Position numbers and translations under genes: made by a program
The notes under the pieces: generated by a model
Database searches by the model: none
Told to the model about the DNA's origin: nothing
What the model saw: the letters and a program-made list of their open reading frames with translations, nothing else
In this document: in pieces, positions 39,560-50,010 of the stretch
Layout of the letters: each line of letters starts with the position of its first letter
How positions within the stretch are numbered: position 1 is the first letter of the stretch
Assembly (NCBI GenBank): GCA_030762175.1
Contig: CM060833.1
Location: forward strand, 994,501-1,058,500
Reading direction: 5' to 3'
Source: Metallyticus violacea
Taxonomy: Eukaryota; Arthropoda; Insecta; Mantodea; Metallyticidae
Length of the DNA stretch: 64,000 nt

Positions 39560-41930
39560 TTACTTGTGTAAAAAAATATCTCTGCCTTTGGTTCTGTCTG
39601 GTCCAATCCCTGTTTGTCATAACATGCTGAAGAAGCTGCTACATATCCTTGTAAATTACTTCTTGTATGGTCTGCTAGATGCTAGTAGTATCTTGACTTT
39701 CAGGTCTTCCAGGGAAAATATTTCTTTACCAGTAGGTATATTAGTCTACTAGAGGCATATTTGCCTGATCCTAGAGCTCTTTTAGGAACCTAGTTTTGAC
39801 ATTTTCAATATGGAACAATTATTTCCAGATTGTATCTATATGCGAAATTGGAAGATCCTCATTATAGTTGCTAGGCTCAACGATGCCAAATTCTTGATAC
39901 TGTAGATTGCTTTAGTCACTGCCACTGTCCTCTTTTGTATATGCTCACTGAATGATGTTGCTATAGTTTGGACAGTTATCCTAGGTATTTGAACTTTTTC
40001 ATGATTTTCAATGGTTCGTTCCCCATCCTTAAGTTGTCATTTGTTGCTATCTTTTCTTCTTTCCTGATTATCATTTGGACCGTCTCTCCTTTCTTAATTG
40101 TAAATTTGTTGTCTTCTATCTACTGCTGGATGTTGTTAATTTCATTTAGAAGATCTTCATTTGGCAAACTCATCACCATATCGTCCTCATACATAATTAG
40201 GTGACTCCCTTTATCTTATTTATGTTAGCAAAGCTGATGTTGTACAGCAGCAGGCTGATTGGGTCTCCCTGCATCACTGCATTCATTGTTTGATGTCTGT
40301 TGACAGGGTTATTTCATTGCTAATCTGTATTGTAATACAGAGTATGCTTTTTATTGTTTCAGCTAAGGGGTGATTTCCCTCAATCATTCTTTCTAGCTTT
40401 CCTATTAGTTCTCTCTATTTATGAGTCAAATGATTTTACATAGTCAATAAATATTGCGTAATATAATCTTTTTAGTTTTTGTATTGCTTCACTTATATCA
40501 GACAGTAGGTCATCTGCTGCATAGTGAATTCTTCTTTCTTAACCCCACATTACATTCCTGTATGTATGGTTAATACGGTAAGCTCAGTCTTTTCATGATT
40601 ATCTTCATGAACAACTTGAACAAATTTTATAACGCTATTTCCCTATAGGATTCTGTATCTTCCGAGTTTCCTTCTACTTTGTATACAGGTTTCAGGATTG
40701 CCCTCCTCATTGTTCAAGTATATTGTTTATGTTCAGACATTTATTAAAAAAGAGATGTCCATTTTCCTGCCATTACTTATTTTGATGCTTTTGCCCGCAT
40801 AAAATTAGATCTGCACTGGCTGCCTTTTTGTTTTTTGACTGCTTGATGGTTAGTTCTATTTCTTTTTGCATTATTTTTGCTTCCTTTTCCATTAGTCTGT
40901 GATGTTCATGTGTTTCTATGTTGTAAGCTTGCTCTTAGTTATCAGTTCTTAGTGTTCAGGATCAGTGCAAAATGTCTTTCCCAATTTTCCATTGGTATTT
41001 CCTTGGTTGTATTCACCAGCTTCTCTGGACCAGGTATGGGTCCTACTCTGCATGCTCTTCCATCCATTATGCCTCTTCCTCCATGCCACCTCCTTTTTTG
41101 GATTTGATCAAAGTCTTATACTGTCTTCTTCTTATTGCACAGATCTTCAAATCCTCCAATTCCTCAGAAGAAGTGGCCTTGCTTAAGCCCTGGAAAGTGG
41201 CTTCTCTCTTCATAGCAGGTCCTGTTAAACCATGGCTGTTTTGATCTTCTGATTTGCGGTTTGCAGGCATTTCTTATTAGGTTATTGATCTTATCTACTG
41301 CTGCATCCAGTTGGTTGTTTTCTATTTACTCTTTTGTTTCTTCTACTGCTTCATTGTTCTGCCATATCTTATCCATGTCCAATAACCTTGACATTGAGGT
41401 TGGTGGTTATTTTTTCCATTTCTTCCTCCACTTATATCTGTCATTCTTGTTACAACTGGAATGTGTTTCTTTACTGGAGTTAAGCTTTAAGACCATGCAC
41501 ACTTTGTGCTCTTCCCTTTGTAGAATAGTAAATTGATTGCACTATTCCAATGGGTGCTATATACATAGGCATGTACCTTCTGTTTACAAGCCTGAAGCTT
41601 TCTTCTTCTAGTGCTTCCATTACGAATTGAGTTTTAATGTTTCCTTTATCGTATAATACTTTTGCTATTCCCCATGGCGGTAACAGCTGTCATTGTTGTT
41701 TGTATTAGTTCTTCTGCTTTGGCTTGTGGTCTTATACACATTGCTAGGATTGTCAGCACATTAAATCTCAATACCACTAAGATTTCCTCTCTGGGTACAA
41801 CAACAACAATGACAACAGTAATTTCATATTTCGAATTTCAATTTACTTCATTTATGAAAATGTATACAAGTTGTGGATTCATCAAATACAATAATTATTC
41901 ACAAATACAACTTTTACAAGTATAAATTAT
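39560..41930 (-). pseudogene. Non-LTR retrotransposon ORF2 remnant
   Basis: Minus strand, many stops: PWFNRTCYEERSHFQGL and SKATSSEELEDLKICAIRRR (post-endonuclease region), IPGPEKLVNTTKEIPMENWE, then VMQGDPISLLLYNISFANIN and LIMYEDDMVMSLPNEDLLNE (YxDD palm) and MGNEPLKIMKKFKYLG. The best frame (41270-41067) covers only 67 residues. A near full-length but dead element between CDC45 and BUD23. Confidence 0.82.
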
Positions 41931-42715
41931 TTACAATTCTTAATTTGAGGCCCTATGCTCAAATTCCTCAAGGCTATAAAATGCATTTACTATGAGGTAT
42001 CTTTTCATTACCTTCATAGTTAAATCCGCATTTTTGATCCCTTTTATTTTTTTACGTTACTTGTTATAAAGTTCTTTTCCTATGTTTTTTACACAGCATC
42101 TGCTTACTGTATCTCTAAATACAGAGCTAAAGTAGTCATCCTTATTTCTTAGATTATATGTGTGTATACCATCATTTTTGGATCATTTTCTTGTAAGATA
42201 TGTTTTACCGTCTCATAAATGTATATACAAGGAATTGTCAATATCCCAAATTGTTTAAACTGGTTTCAGAATGGAAAATATTAAAGTTACTACAGATGTT
42301 ATTATCTTTGGGGAACATTGAAAAATAGGTTATTCAACTAATCTTTACACACTGGAGAAACTTGAAACAAACATTCAAAAGAAGTTATTTGAGCTGATGC
42401 ACGTCTGTATTAATTTTCTAAGATGTGAATTGTGAGTCAGAAAAAGGGACATTTCTAGCATGTACTGTACGGAGGGTCAGCATAAATTATGCTATTTGAT
42501 ATGTTGTACCTAAATTTTAAAATGGTGAGTGTCACAAATCTACATAAGGAAATACCGGCAACAATATGCTGTCTAACCTTCAATGTCTGAACTCTTTCGA
42601 AATTTTTAAACTGTTCTCACAATAGATGCAGAAATTAATGTCATATGAATATCATGTATAGCAGCATTGCCGCAGTAAGTTGGTGTGTGTATAAAATATA
42701 ATGAACTTTTGTAAC
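41930..42715. other. Intergenic stretch, nothing recognised
   Basis: AT-rich, no recognisable gene. Possibly the 5' part of the neighbouring LINE. Confidence 0.4.
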
Positions 42716-42717
42716 AG

Positions 42718-43690
42718 TGTACCTTTCTTGGATATTAAGATAATTAAAAAAGAAAATCACCTAAACTTTGGCATATACAGAAAACCTACACAAAACCTAC
42801 ACACACGGATAATTACATTAAATATAACAGTTTTAATCCAGTTCCCCACAAACATGCAGTTTTAAATAGTCTTGCATACAGACTGGTTAATGTTCCAATG
42901 AACAAAGAGGAATATGAACTGGAAATGAATAATATAATGGATATAGCTATAGAAAATGGCTTCAAACAAGAAGTTGTGCACAAGAAAATAGACAAGAGCA
43001 AAGAATAAAAAGAAAATTAGAGACACCACTACATTTACTCCCATCAAAGAGAAAAACAGAACAAACAAAAAATTCACATACGACCCATCAGCCTTTCATA
43101 AATTTCAAAAATTTTTAAAAAAGATACAACATTGTTTTGGCTCCAAAAAATAATTATTCCATTAAAAATATCCTTAACTCAAGACAAAAAGAAGATAACC
43201 TACAAGAAGAAGATAAATCAGAAATATATCAGATGAACTGTAATGATTGTGAAAAAATTTATGTTGGAAAGACCAAAAGAAACATAAAAACAGAGCTAAA
43301 GAATACATTAGGAATATAAACCAAAAACAATAAGAAAAATCGGCGGTAGCTTGGCACTTTTGGAAAGAACAACATAACATTAATAAAAACCCCACATTAC
43401 TTAAAAATATTAAAGGAAAAACTGAACTTATAGTCTGGGAAAGCATCTATATTTGGAAGAATAAAGAGAAAGTTTTTAATTTCGAAATCCTGCCAAGTGA
43501 TGTACTAATACAAAAGTTCATTAAACCTCCACCAGAGATGAATCGACCTACCACAAACGAGACCGGCAGTCGACCAGGAACTGATGATAGGAGCGATGGC
43601 TCCCAAAACTAGTTTTCCATTTTATTGAATTTTAGTGGTATGTTACAATTCAACTCAATTTTTTAAAATGTTAAGTTGGTGTGTGCCAAT
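42718..43690 (+). mobile_element. Penelope-like element, E-type, 5'-truncated
   Basis: Starts at FLDIKIIKKENHLNFGIYRK, then the thumb (HKHAVLNSLAYRLVNVPMNK, EEYELEMNNIMDIAIENGFK), FTYDPSAFHKFQKFLK, a GIY-YIG domain with EIYQMNCNDCEKIYVGKTKR, SAVAWHFWKEQHNINKNPTL and FIKPPPEMNRPTTNETGSRP. Four or more frameshifts. The 3' end carries a decayed ribozyme and a terminus also seen at 3165 and 47530. Confidence 0.88.
43573..43616 (+). ncRNA. Hammerhead-like motif of E-type PLE, core mutated
   Basis: GGAA, CTGATGA, GGAGCGATGGCTCC, then CAAAA where GAAA is required, CTAG, GTT, TTCC. Identical to the copy at 3217-3258 except for the loss of the catalytic G12 and small changes, so probably inactive. 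Confidence 0.6.
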
Positions 43691-43759
43691 TCTTGTTTTG
43701 AGAAGTGAACACTTGCTCTATTCTTTATATTGTTTTAACCTTAAGATCTGTTGAATGAA

Positions 43760-43985
43760 ATAATTATAGATGATAATTTGGCTGAATGAGTTCAGGGTAC
43801 TTTGCAGCCTAAGGTTCCTAAGCATTCACATAAAGAATTGAGAAAAAAACCATTGAAAATGTCTTAGTCAGGAAACTAACCAACCAGGAATCAAGCCTTG
43901 CCCACTATTTGAGAAGCACAAATGCAAAGGCTATTGCTAGGCTACAGCATTGGTCTGCTCTGTACTTAAGGCAAGATAATATTTT
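43760..43985 (-). mobile_element. Possible degenerate SINE
   Basis: Minus strand has an A box-like TGTAGCCTAGCAATAGC and B box-like GGCTTGATTCC about 45 bases apart, then CCTGACTAAG and TTTTCTCAATTC resembling SINE bodies. Weak. Confidence 0.35.
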
Positions 43986-44098
43986 GTTTTAATGTTTACA
44001 TATACTGTCACGAACCTGGTTCTCTTGTCAAGAGGAACCACATTCTATGATATCAAAGTTTGGTGGGGTTCACCACATTCAAAATAATATATTATTAA

Positions 44099-44240
44099 CT
44101 AGAAATGTTAATTGGAACTTGTACAGTAAGGTTGATCATATAATTAAGATCATTGTGTGACTGAGTCAATTACACAACCTCATTGCTCACAAGTAAGTGG
44201 GTCAATAAGAGTGTAGTTTGACTCAATTTTACCATGATAT
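44099..44240. repeat. A-type PLE 3'-end palindrome remnant
   Basis: AAATGTTAATTGGAAC...ATTACAC is an inverted A-type terminus (compare 53775-53850). GAGTGTAGTTTGACTCAATT is the plus arm. The central ribozyme is lost. Confidence 0.6.
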
Positions 44241-45040
44241 TAATTATAACATTATTATTATTATACTTGCTTTGCTGGAAGGGATTTTGTTAAAAATAAA
44301 CATTTGTTATCTACTAGATCATGTTATAAACTTTACTTCCAAGTTATCAGAGACAAAAATACGATTACTGCATTCCTGATGTGCAACTCCTATTGAGTTG
44401 GTTCCATCTAGTGATAAGCATGACACACATCTGTCATGTTTAGTGTTTGCCCTCCAACTGACTCTCTCCTAATAGTTTCATAGTTGGGGAGACTTCAAAT
44501 CACCAATCAGGATACAACAAAAATTGCTCCCTTCTTAAATTTTTCCAGATGCTGCTAACTGCTGTTTCAAAATAATGAACGACTTCCCCAATAATGCTAA
44601 GTCAAGAAACCCAAATTAATCTAAACAATGCGTAAGTCATAATACATAACTTTTTTACTTACTACAAATCATTTATATATTTTAAGTCAATAAAGAGATA
44701 TTTTAATACACTTATCTGAAATCTTTTATCATAATGCAGGACTGTTTCATTCGCATATTTAATTTTTATTTCAGTTCAGTATGATGTGATAAACAACTAA
44801 ACCATTTCAGTACAAGCTACAGCAAGGATAATTATATACAGTAAAAATAGACCCTAAGAGATGTTTATAAGTAAACATGCACAATAATTAATAAAACATG
44901 CATTACATTATGGTTGAAGGATAAAAAAATACAAATACAGATTATAATAAATCATATATAAAAATGGATAAGAGCGATACAATATATACAATATGTATAA
45001 CAAGTATAATCTCTGAGTGTGTTTGTTTATAAGATTTTTG
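44240..45040. other. Intergenic stretch, nothing recognised
   Basis: AT-rich, no coding or repeat structure recognised. Confidence 0.4.
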
Positions 45041-45390
45041 CAATAAAATTAAGATCTAAATTATAATAAATATTTGTCAATGCTCCAGTAGGCTTTACCT
45101 ATTAAATTATGCTTCAAAACTTTCTTGAATTTAAAGCCGTTGTTACAAGATTTGTTTTCTTTAGAAAGAACATTGTACAGTTTTATTGCCATAAAGCTAG
45201 GCATCTTTTAATAAAAGTAAAGCTTATGCTTGGGATGGAGAAGTCATTTTTATTCCTCGTGTTGTATTTATATACATCAGAGTTTGTTTGTATAGGTAAG
45301 TTACATTTTATTCAGTAATTACATCATCCTCTTTGTTATGCCCTTATTCAGTTTGCTACTTAGTAGTGAGAATCCAGTGTGAATTTCTCA
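45040..45390 (-). mobile_element. Non-LTR 3' fragment (direct copy of 46960-47240)
   Basis: Minus strand: the C-terminus of ORF2 (YNTRNKNDF-like, then LYNVLSKENKSC-like residues) and shared sequence ATAACAAAGAGGATGATGTA and TTTATGGCAATAAAAC. A second copy lies 1.9 kb to the right in the same orientation. Confidence 0.65.
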
Positions 45391-45739
45391 TTGCTACACA
45401 TTGCACAAGCAAGAGACATTATGTTCACACAATTGTTTTTATATATTTTTTTGAGAGAAAATAGAAATGTTGCCTTCTCAATTATTACAGGTTCTGGAAA
45501 ACTTGACTTGCAGGACAAGCTGTTTAATTAGGAGACAAACTAACAATATCTATCTAACTGTTCCAGTGATAGACCATACTTGTAGTTTGAGGAAATTCCT
45601 ACCTACCCATTTGCATATCTTTCAAAGGGAGGTAGCTAGTAACCCTCTCTGCATACCTTTTATTTTCAGCCTATGTTAGATAAATGAATAAAAACAATCA
45701 TTTTTCAAAGTAACTTCCTTTTACTTTAATGCATTTTAC

Positions 45740-46560
45740 TTCACATCTGTGGATTAACAGTTCAATTCTCCAAACCAAACCCCAATCTCATGCTTTGTCT
45801 GCAAAATGCTGGAAAACAGTGACCTTCAACTTATTGTTGTTCTCTGCAGGTCAGATTTTACTTTTGAAAATGAACAATAGTCTGGGATGTATGGTTGAGA
45901 ATCGAGTTGCTGGAAGTCACATAGGTGCACTGGTGCATTGCCTGCAGCAAACAAACTTTACTCAGCATTATGTCTCTTTGTTCCTTGGTGGCACTGTGCA
46001 AGTGATGCAGTAGTTCAGCATAGTATTTCTGTCATCTTTGTGTTCATTCCTCTGCAATCTCAAAAAATGGTTTCCATAATCTTCTTCATAGACTGTATGA
46101 CCTTGATCTTTCTAAGTGGGTGCTTCAACCTTCTTCCATCATTCCAATGATTCTCTTTTTGAAAGAGGGTCATAGAGAAGATCACAGTGTTGCAATGGAT
46201 TCCAATCTGTCATCTCTTTACCAAGCAAAGGTTCAAAAACATTCCACACATACACTTACATTTGAACTGCTGAAAGAATTTGGGGAACCCATCTTATACT
46301 TACTTTATGAAATGCAATTTTTAATAAAGAAGGATGTGAAGCGTGATTGTTTCCAAAAGCCCAAACCTTGCAACTATTACATTTGACTTCCGAAGCCATC
46401 ATTCAGAATTTCCTGCTTGACAAGGGAGATGTTTTCTTAAGTCTTAGTGCATCCTCAAGATTCTCTCCGCCCCAAAATAATTTTGACCCTTCCTTCAAGC
46501 GGAATATGAAAGGGAAACTTGTCTTTATACACCATCAAGGCATTGTTTAATATCACTGGG
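45740..46560 (-). pseudogene. Mariner transposase pseudogene (same family as 61515)
   Basis: Minus strand: SIRWVPQILSAVQ and LLYDPLSKRESLE-WKKVEAP, matching ILYHDPLSKRESMEWCKPGE in the element at 61515-62745. The N-terminal part is scrambled; many frameshifts and stops. No TIRs identified. Confidence 0.78.
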
Positions 46561-46959
46561 TGAAAGTCCTTTGGTTAAAATTTTTAAAAGTATTCTATAT
46601 TTTATTAACATCACACTATATGCAACAAGTGTGACTAAATAAGCTTTACCAAGTAAATGAATGGCATAGCTGGAAATGAAATACAGTGTTTACAGTCTTG
46701 AAATATAACATGAATATGGCAACAGTGAATTAGGCTGGCACTTATGGATTGCATCTTGTATGGTCAGTTACTGTTTCCATTTCACAGTAAATTGTGTGCA
46801 AAAGTTTTCAATTCAATTGCTGTGTTGTGCAGTGAAAATGTCTTGTGAGAAGAAGAGGCAACAAAACAATGTGATAATAGATATGAAACTTAAAAAGGGT
46901 AAATTGCTAAGTGACATTAAAACATAGTCAAACTCAGATATAGATATCATCAGAAATTA

Positions 46960-49080
46960 CAAGCAAAACTTTCTTGAATTTAATGTAGATGTTACAATAT
47001 TTGGTTTCTTTACGAAGAGCCTCGTAGAGTTTTATTGCCATAAAGCTAGGCAATAATTCATAAAAGCAGAGTCTATGCTTAAGATGAAGTCATTTTTATT
47101 CCTGGTATTTTATTTATGTACATCAGAGTTTGTTTCATTAGATAAGTTATATTTTATTAAGTAAAGAATCTTAATAGTCAATTACATCATCCTCTTTGTT
47201 ATGCTCTTAATTAGTTTACTACTTTATAGCAAGAATCCAAATGTAGGCACACTTGATAAAATTTGTCACTCTTCATATTTCAAAATTTTTAACTCTGGTT
47301 TGTCACAGTTGTCAGAAATGGTCACTTTTTGTATTAACCAAACATATTAATTGTAACAAATTATTTAAATCTAGAATATTTATAGAATGGCACCTTAAAG
47401 TATTTACATTTAAGTACCCTAGTACTTATATTTTTTTTTTGATTATATGAAATTCTCCTCTAATAAGGTACTTTTTAATTAGTTAAATGTGGTGGACTTT
47501 TGTAACAGTGATATTTAATACTAAGAATTTAAAATGATTGAGTTGAATTTGTAACACTTACATCACTAATATTTTAAAAAAGGAAAACTAAGTTTCTGGA
47601 GCAAATAGCTCCCATCTTCAGTACCAATTAGTACTGAATACTAATACTAATACTAATACAACCTGCACTTATTTTCATTAGTATGCAGTTTCCTTGTAGA
47701 TGATGAAAGTGAATAATATAATATATTTTATATAATATAACATATTTTTATGAGTGCTTCTAACTTATTACTGGTCTGTGTCTGGTTGCTTTGTTGTGTA
47801 TATCTAAGTTTTTTATGAATACTTCAGAGTTGTTTACTACAAATAAAAGTACATCTAGAACGTACTAGCTAATGGTAAAATTCCAAATTTGCAAGCTAAT
47901 GGTAAAATTCCAAATGTTTTGAATACTGGTTTACAATGAGTTGATCATTTTGCTCCTGCCATTATTCTTATTACTCTTTTTTTGTATAAGAAATATTTTT
48001 TTTAGCTTTTACTGAGTTTCCCAATAACATTATTCTATAAGTCATTTAGAAATTGAAGTAAGCATAATATACTGTTTTGAGGATGCTCTTATTATTAAAA
48101 TTAATGACTGATCTGATTTAAAAATGCCAAGCTTAGTTATAGATGTAATTTATATGGCCAATCATAAAACCAAGAAATTTTACATTACTAGATTTGACAA
48201 TTTTTTTGTCTTCATATTATATATTTAAGCCTGGAATGTTTTTATTTTTTGTGTGAAAATTAATGTATTTAGTTATTTCAAAGTTTATATAAATTCTGTT
48301 ACTATCCAATTAATTATTTAGTGCACTGAAAACATTATTGGATAAATCTGAGAGGCAACTGATTTTATGTTGTTTAATGAGAATACTAGTATCATCTGCA
48401 AAAAGAATTGCATAAGCATTTTTTTTTTGTTACTGAGGGGAGATCATTAATGCTTAGTAAATAATATTGGACTCAAAATAGAACCTTGAGGAACACTGTG
48501 CTTTACTACTGACCATTCTGAATACATGTTGTAATTATCTGAAGTATTTATCATAATTTTTTACTTTCTGTTTGATAAGTATGATGAAATCCATTGATAA
48601 CTTTTGCTCTTTATATCAAAAGGTATAATTTTAATAAGAGTAAGTCACACACAAAAGCTTTTGATAGACCACAAACTATTCCTAGTGTATGAAATTTATA
48701 ATCAATGGATTTGATAACTTCATAGTTAACTTGAAAGTGGCATCATTGGTTGACATGTTTTTCCTAAATACAAACTGTTCCCTTGCTAAAATATTATTTT
48801 TATCTAAATGGTGATAAATTCTTTTGAACATTAGTTTTTCAAATACTTTAGAGACAGCTGTTAGTAATGATACTGGTCTGTAGTTGACATCAATAATTTT
48901 TGCCCTTTCTTAACCAATGGTTTAATATTCAAATATTTTAACTTGCCTGGAAATATTCATGTTAAAATGAAGTTACATATTCTCAGCAAATATTTTTAGC
49001 ATTTTTGTAATATCCTGATGATTTCTTGCTTTTCTGGGTTTGTATTGCTCTATCCATGGAGTTAAACTTTTCCAATCATG
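46960..49080 (-). pseudogene. Non-LTR retrotransposon (R1/CR1-like) with nested PLE end
   Basis: Minus strand: VPQGSILSPILF near 48470, AILFADDTSILIKQHKISCL (FADD at 48391-48402), SNNVFSALNN, INFHTKNKNIPG, FLGFMIGHI, ILKTVYYAYFNF and a C-terminal NTRNKNDF-like segment near 47090. Decayed throughout. An E-type PLE end is inserted at about 47520-47640. Confidence 0.82.
47520..47640 (-). mobile_element. Solo E-type PLE 3' end with hammerhead motif
   Basis: Minus strand: CTGAAGA, GGGAGC-TATTT-GCTCC, A-GAAA, CTTAG, TTTTCC, then the E-type terminus. Stem III has an extra T. Followed by a (TACTAA) microsatellite at 47640-47660. Confidence 0.6.
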
Positions 49081-49459
49081 TTTCATTTAAGAAAGAAATT
49101 GGGTCTTTCTTGTCTTGTTTCTTTATTAGTAAATTTTCTGCTAATGGAATGTTTCTGAAATATTTGTCTCTATTCTACCTGGTTCCATAGTGTGAAAAGA
49201 TCTGCTGCGATACACTTTTTTCGACATGAAAATGTTTAGTTCATAGGTGCTTTTAGTAATATTTTTAAGTTGCTAGTATTGCAATAACTACTGTACACAT
49301 TTCCTAAAAACAATGCCATTATAAATATTAATAATGAAGAGAAAATATTAAATATAAATTATACATCTAAATTGTGCAGTATTTGAATTTGATTAACTTT
49401 TGCATTGCTGTTTATCTTGAGATTAAGTTAGGTAACTTGCTTATCTCAATATGCATGGT

Positions 49460-49750
49460 TTGCAAATTCAATTCCAGATGAGATTGAAGGATTTTTCAGG
49501 AGATAAAACCTCAGAGTCCAAGTTCTCTTGGAGGGACTTTACTGTGTCATAAATTTACGAAATGTTAAAGAATTCTGTACTTGAAAAAAATTGGTCAATG
49601 GACTAAATTGTTGGCTGTTTCATATCCAAGTTATACCTTAGTTCCCTACTAGATCGTTATGAAGGCAATGGGCTGACCACCTATCAGTCTGCACTCTGTA
49701 GAAAAATAAACCTAATGCTAAATGGCATAGAAACTCCTCTATCTCTTAGG
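49460..49750 (+). mobile_element. Degenerate SINE family 2 copy
   Basis: GAAGGATTTTTCAGG, CATAAATTTACGAAATGTTA and ATTGTTGGCTGTTTCATATC follow the order and spacing of the SINE at 57378-57630. B box lost (AATTCAATTCC). Confidence 0.6.
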
Positions 49751-49815
49751 AGACCAAGAAAAAGAAAAAGAAGAAGAGAACGAGATAACAAATTAAGCAG
49801 TCTTTGAGCTTTAAT

Positions 49816-49821
49816 TTTATT
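49816..49821 (-). terminator. BUD23 polyadenylation signal
   Basis: AATAAA on the minus strand about 45 bases after the BUD23 stop codon, in the position expected of a short 3' UTR. Confidence 0.5.
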
Positions 49822-49865
49822 ACAAATTAATAACAGTAAGTACAATTAACATATCATCTGAATAG

Positions 49866-50010
49866 TCAAAAATGACTGCAGCGTTTGCGGCCAGTGTATT
49901 TGGTGTCTGCACATGTAGGTTTCCCTTGTCTACGCCTTCTTTCTTTCTTCTCCAATATCCAGTCTCTACTCTTCTTCAACGGCTTTCCTCGCATTTTCTT
50001 CCTCTGTTCT
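49866..50010 (-). CDS. BUD23: BUD23 terminal coding exon
   Basis: After TATTTCAG it encodes EQRKKMRGKPLKKSRDWILE, KKERRRRQGK and TKYTGRKR, ending CSHF and TGA at 49866. This lysine/arginine-rich tail is typical of BUD23. Confidence 0.92.

Noticed and set aside
41261..41536. Plus-strand open frames of 70-90 codons at 40877-41925
   Set aside because: They are antisense to a decayed LINE whose minus-strand reading shows RT and post-endonuclease motifs.
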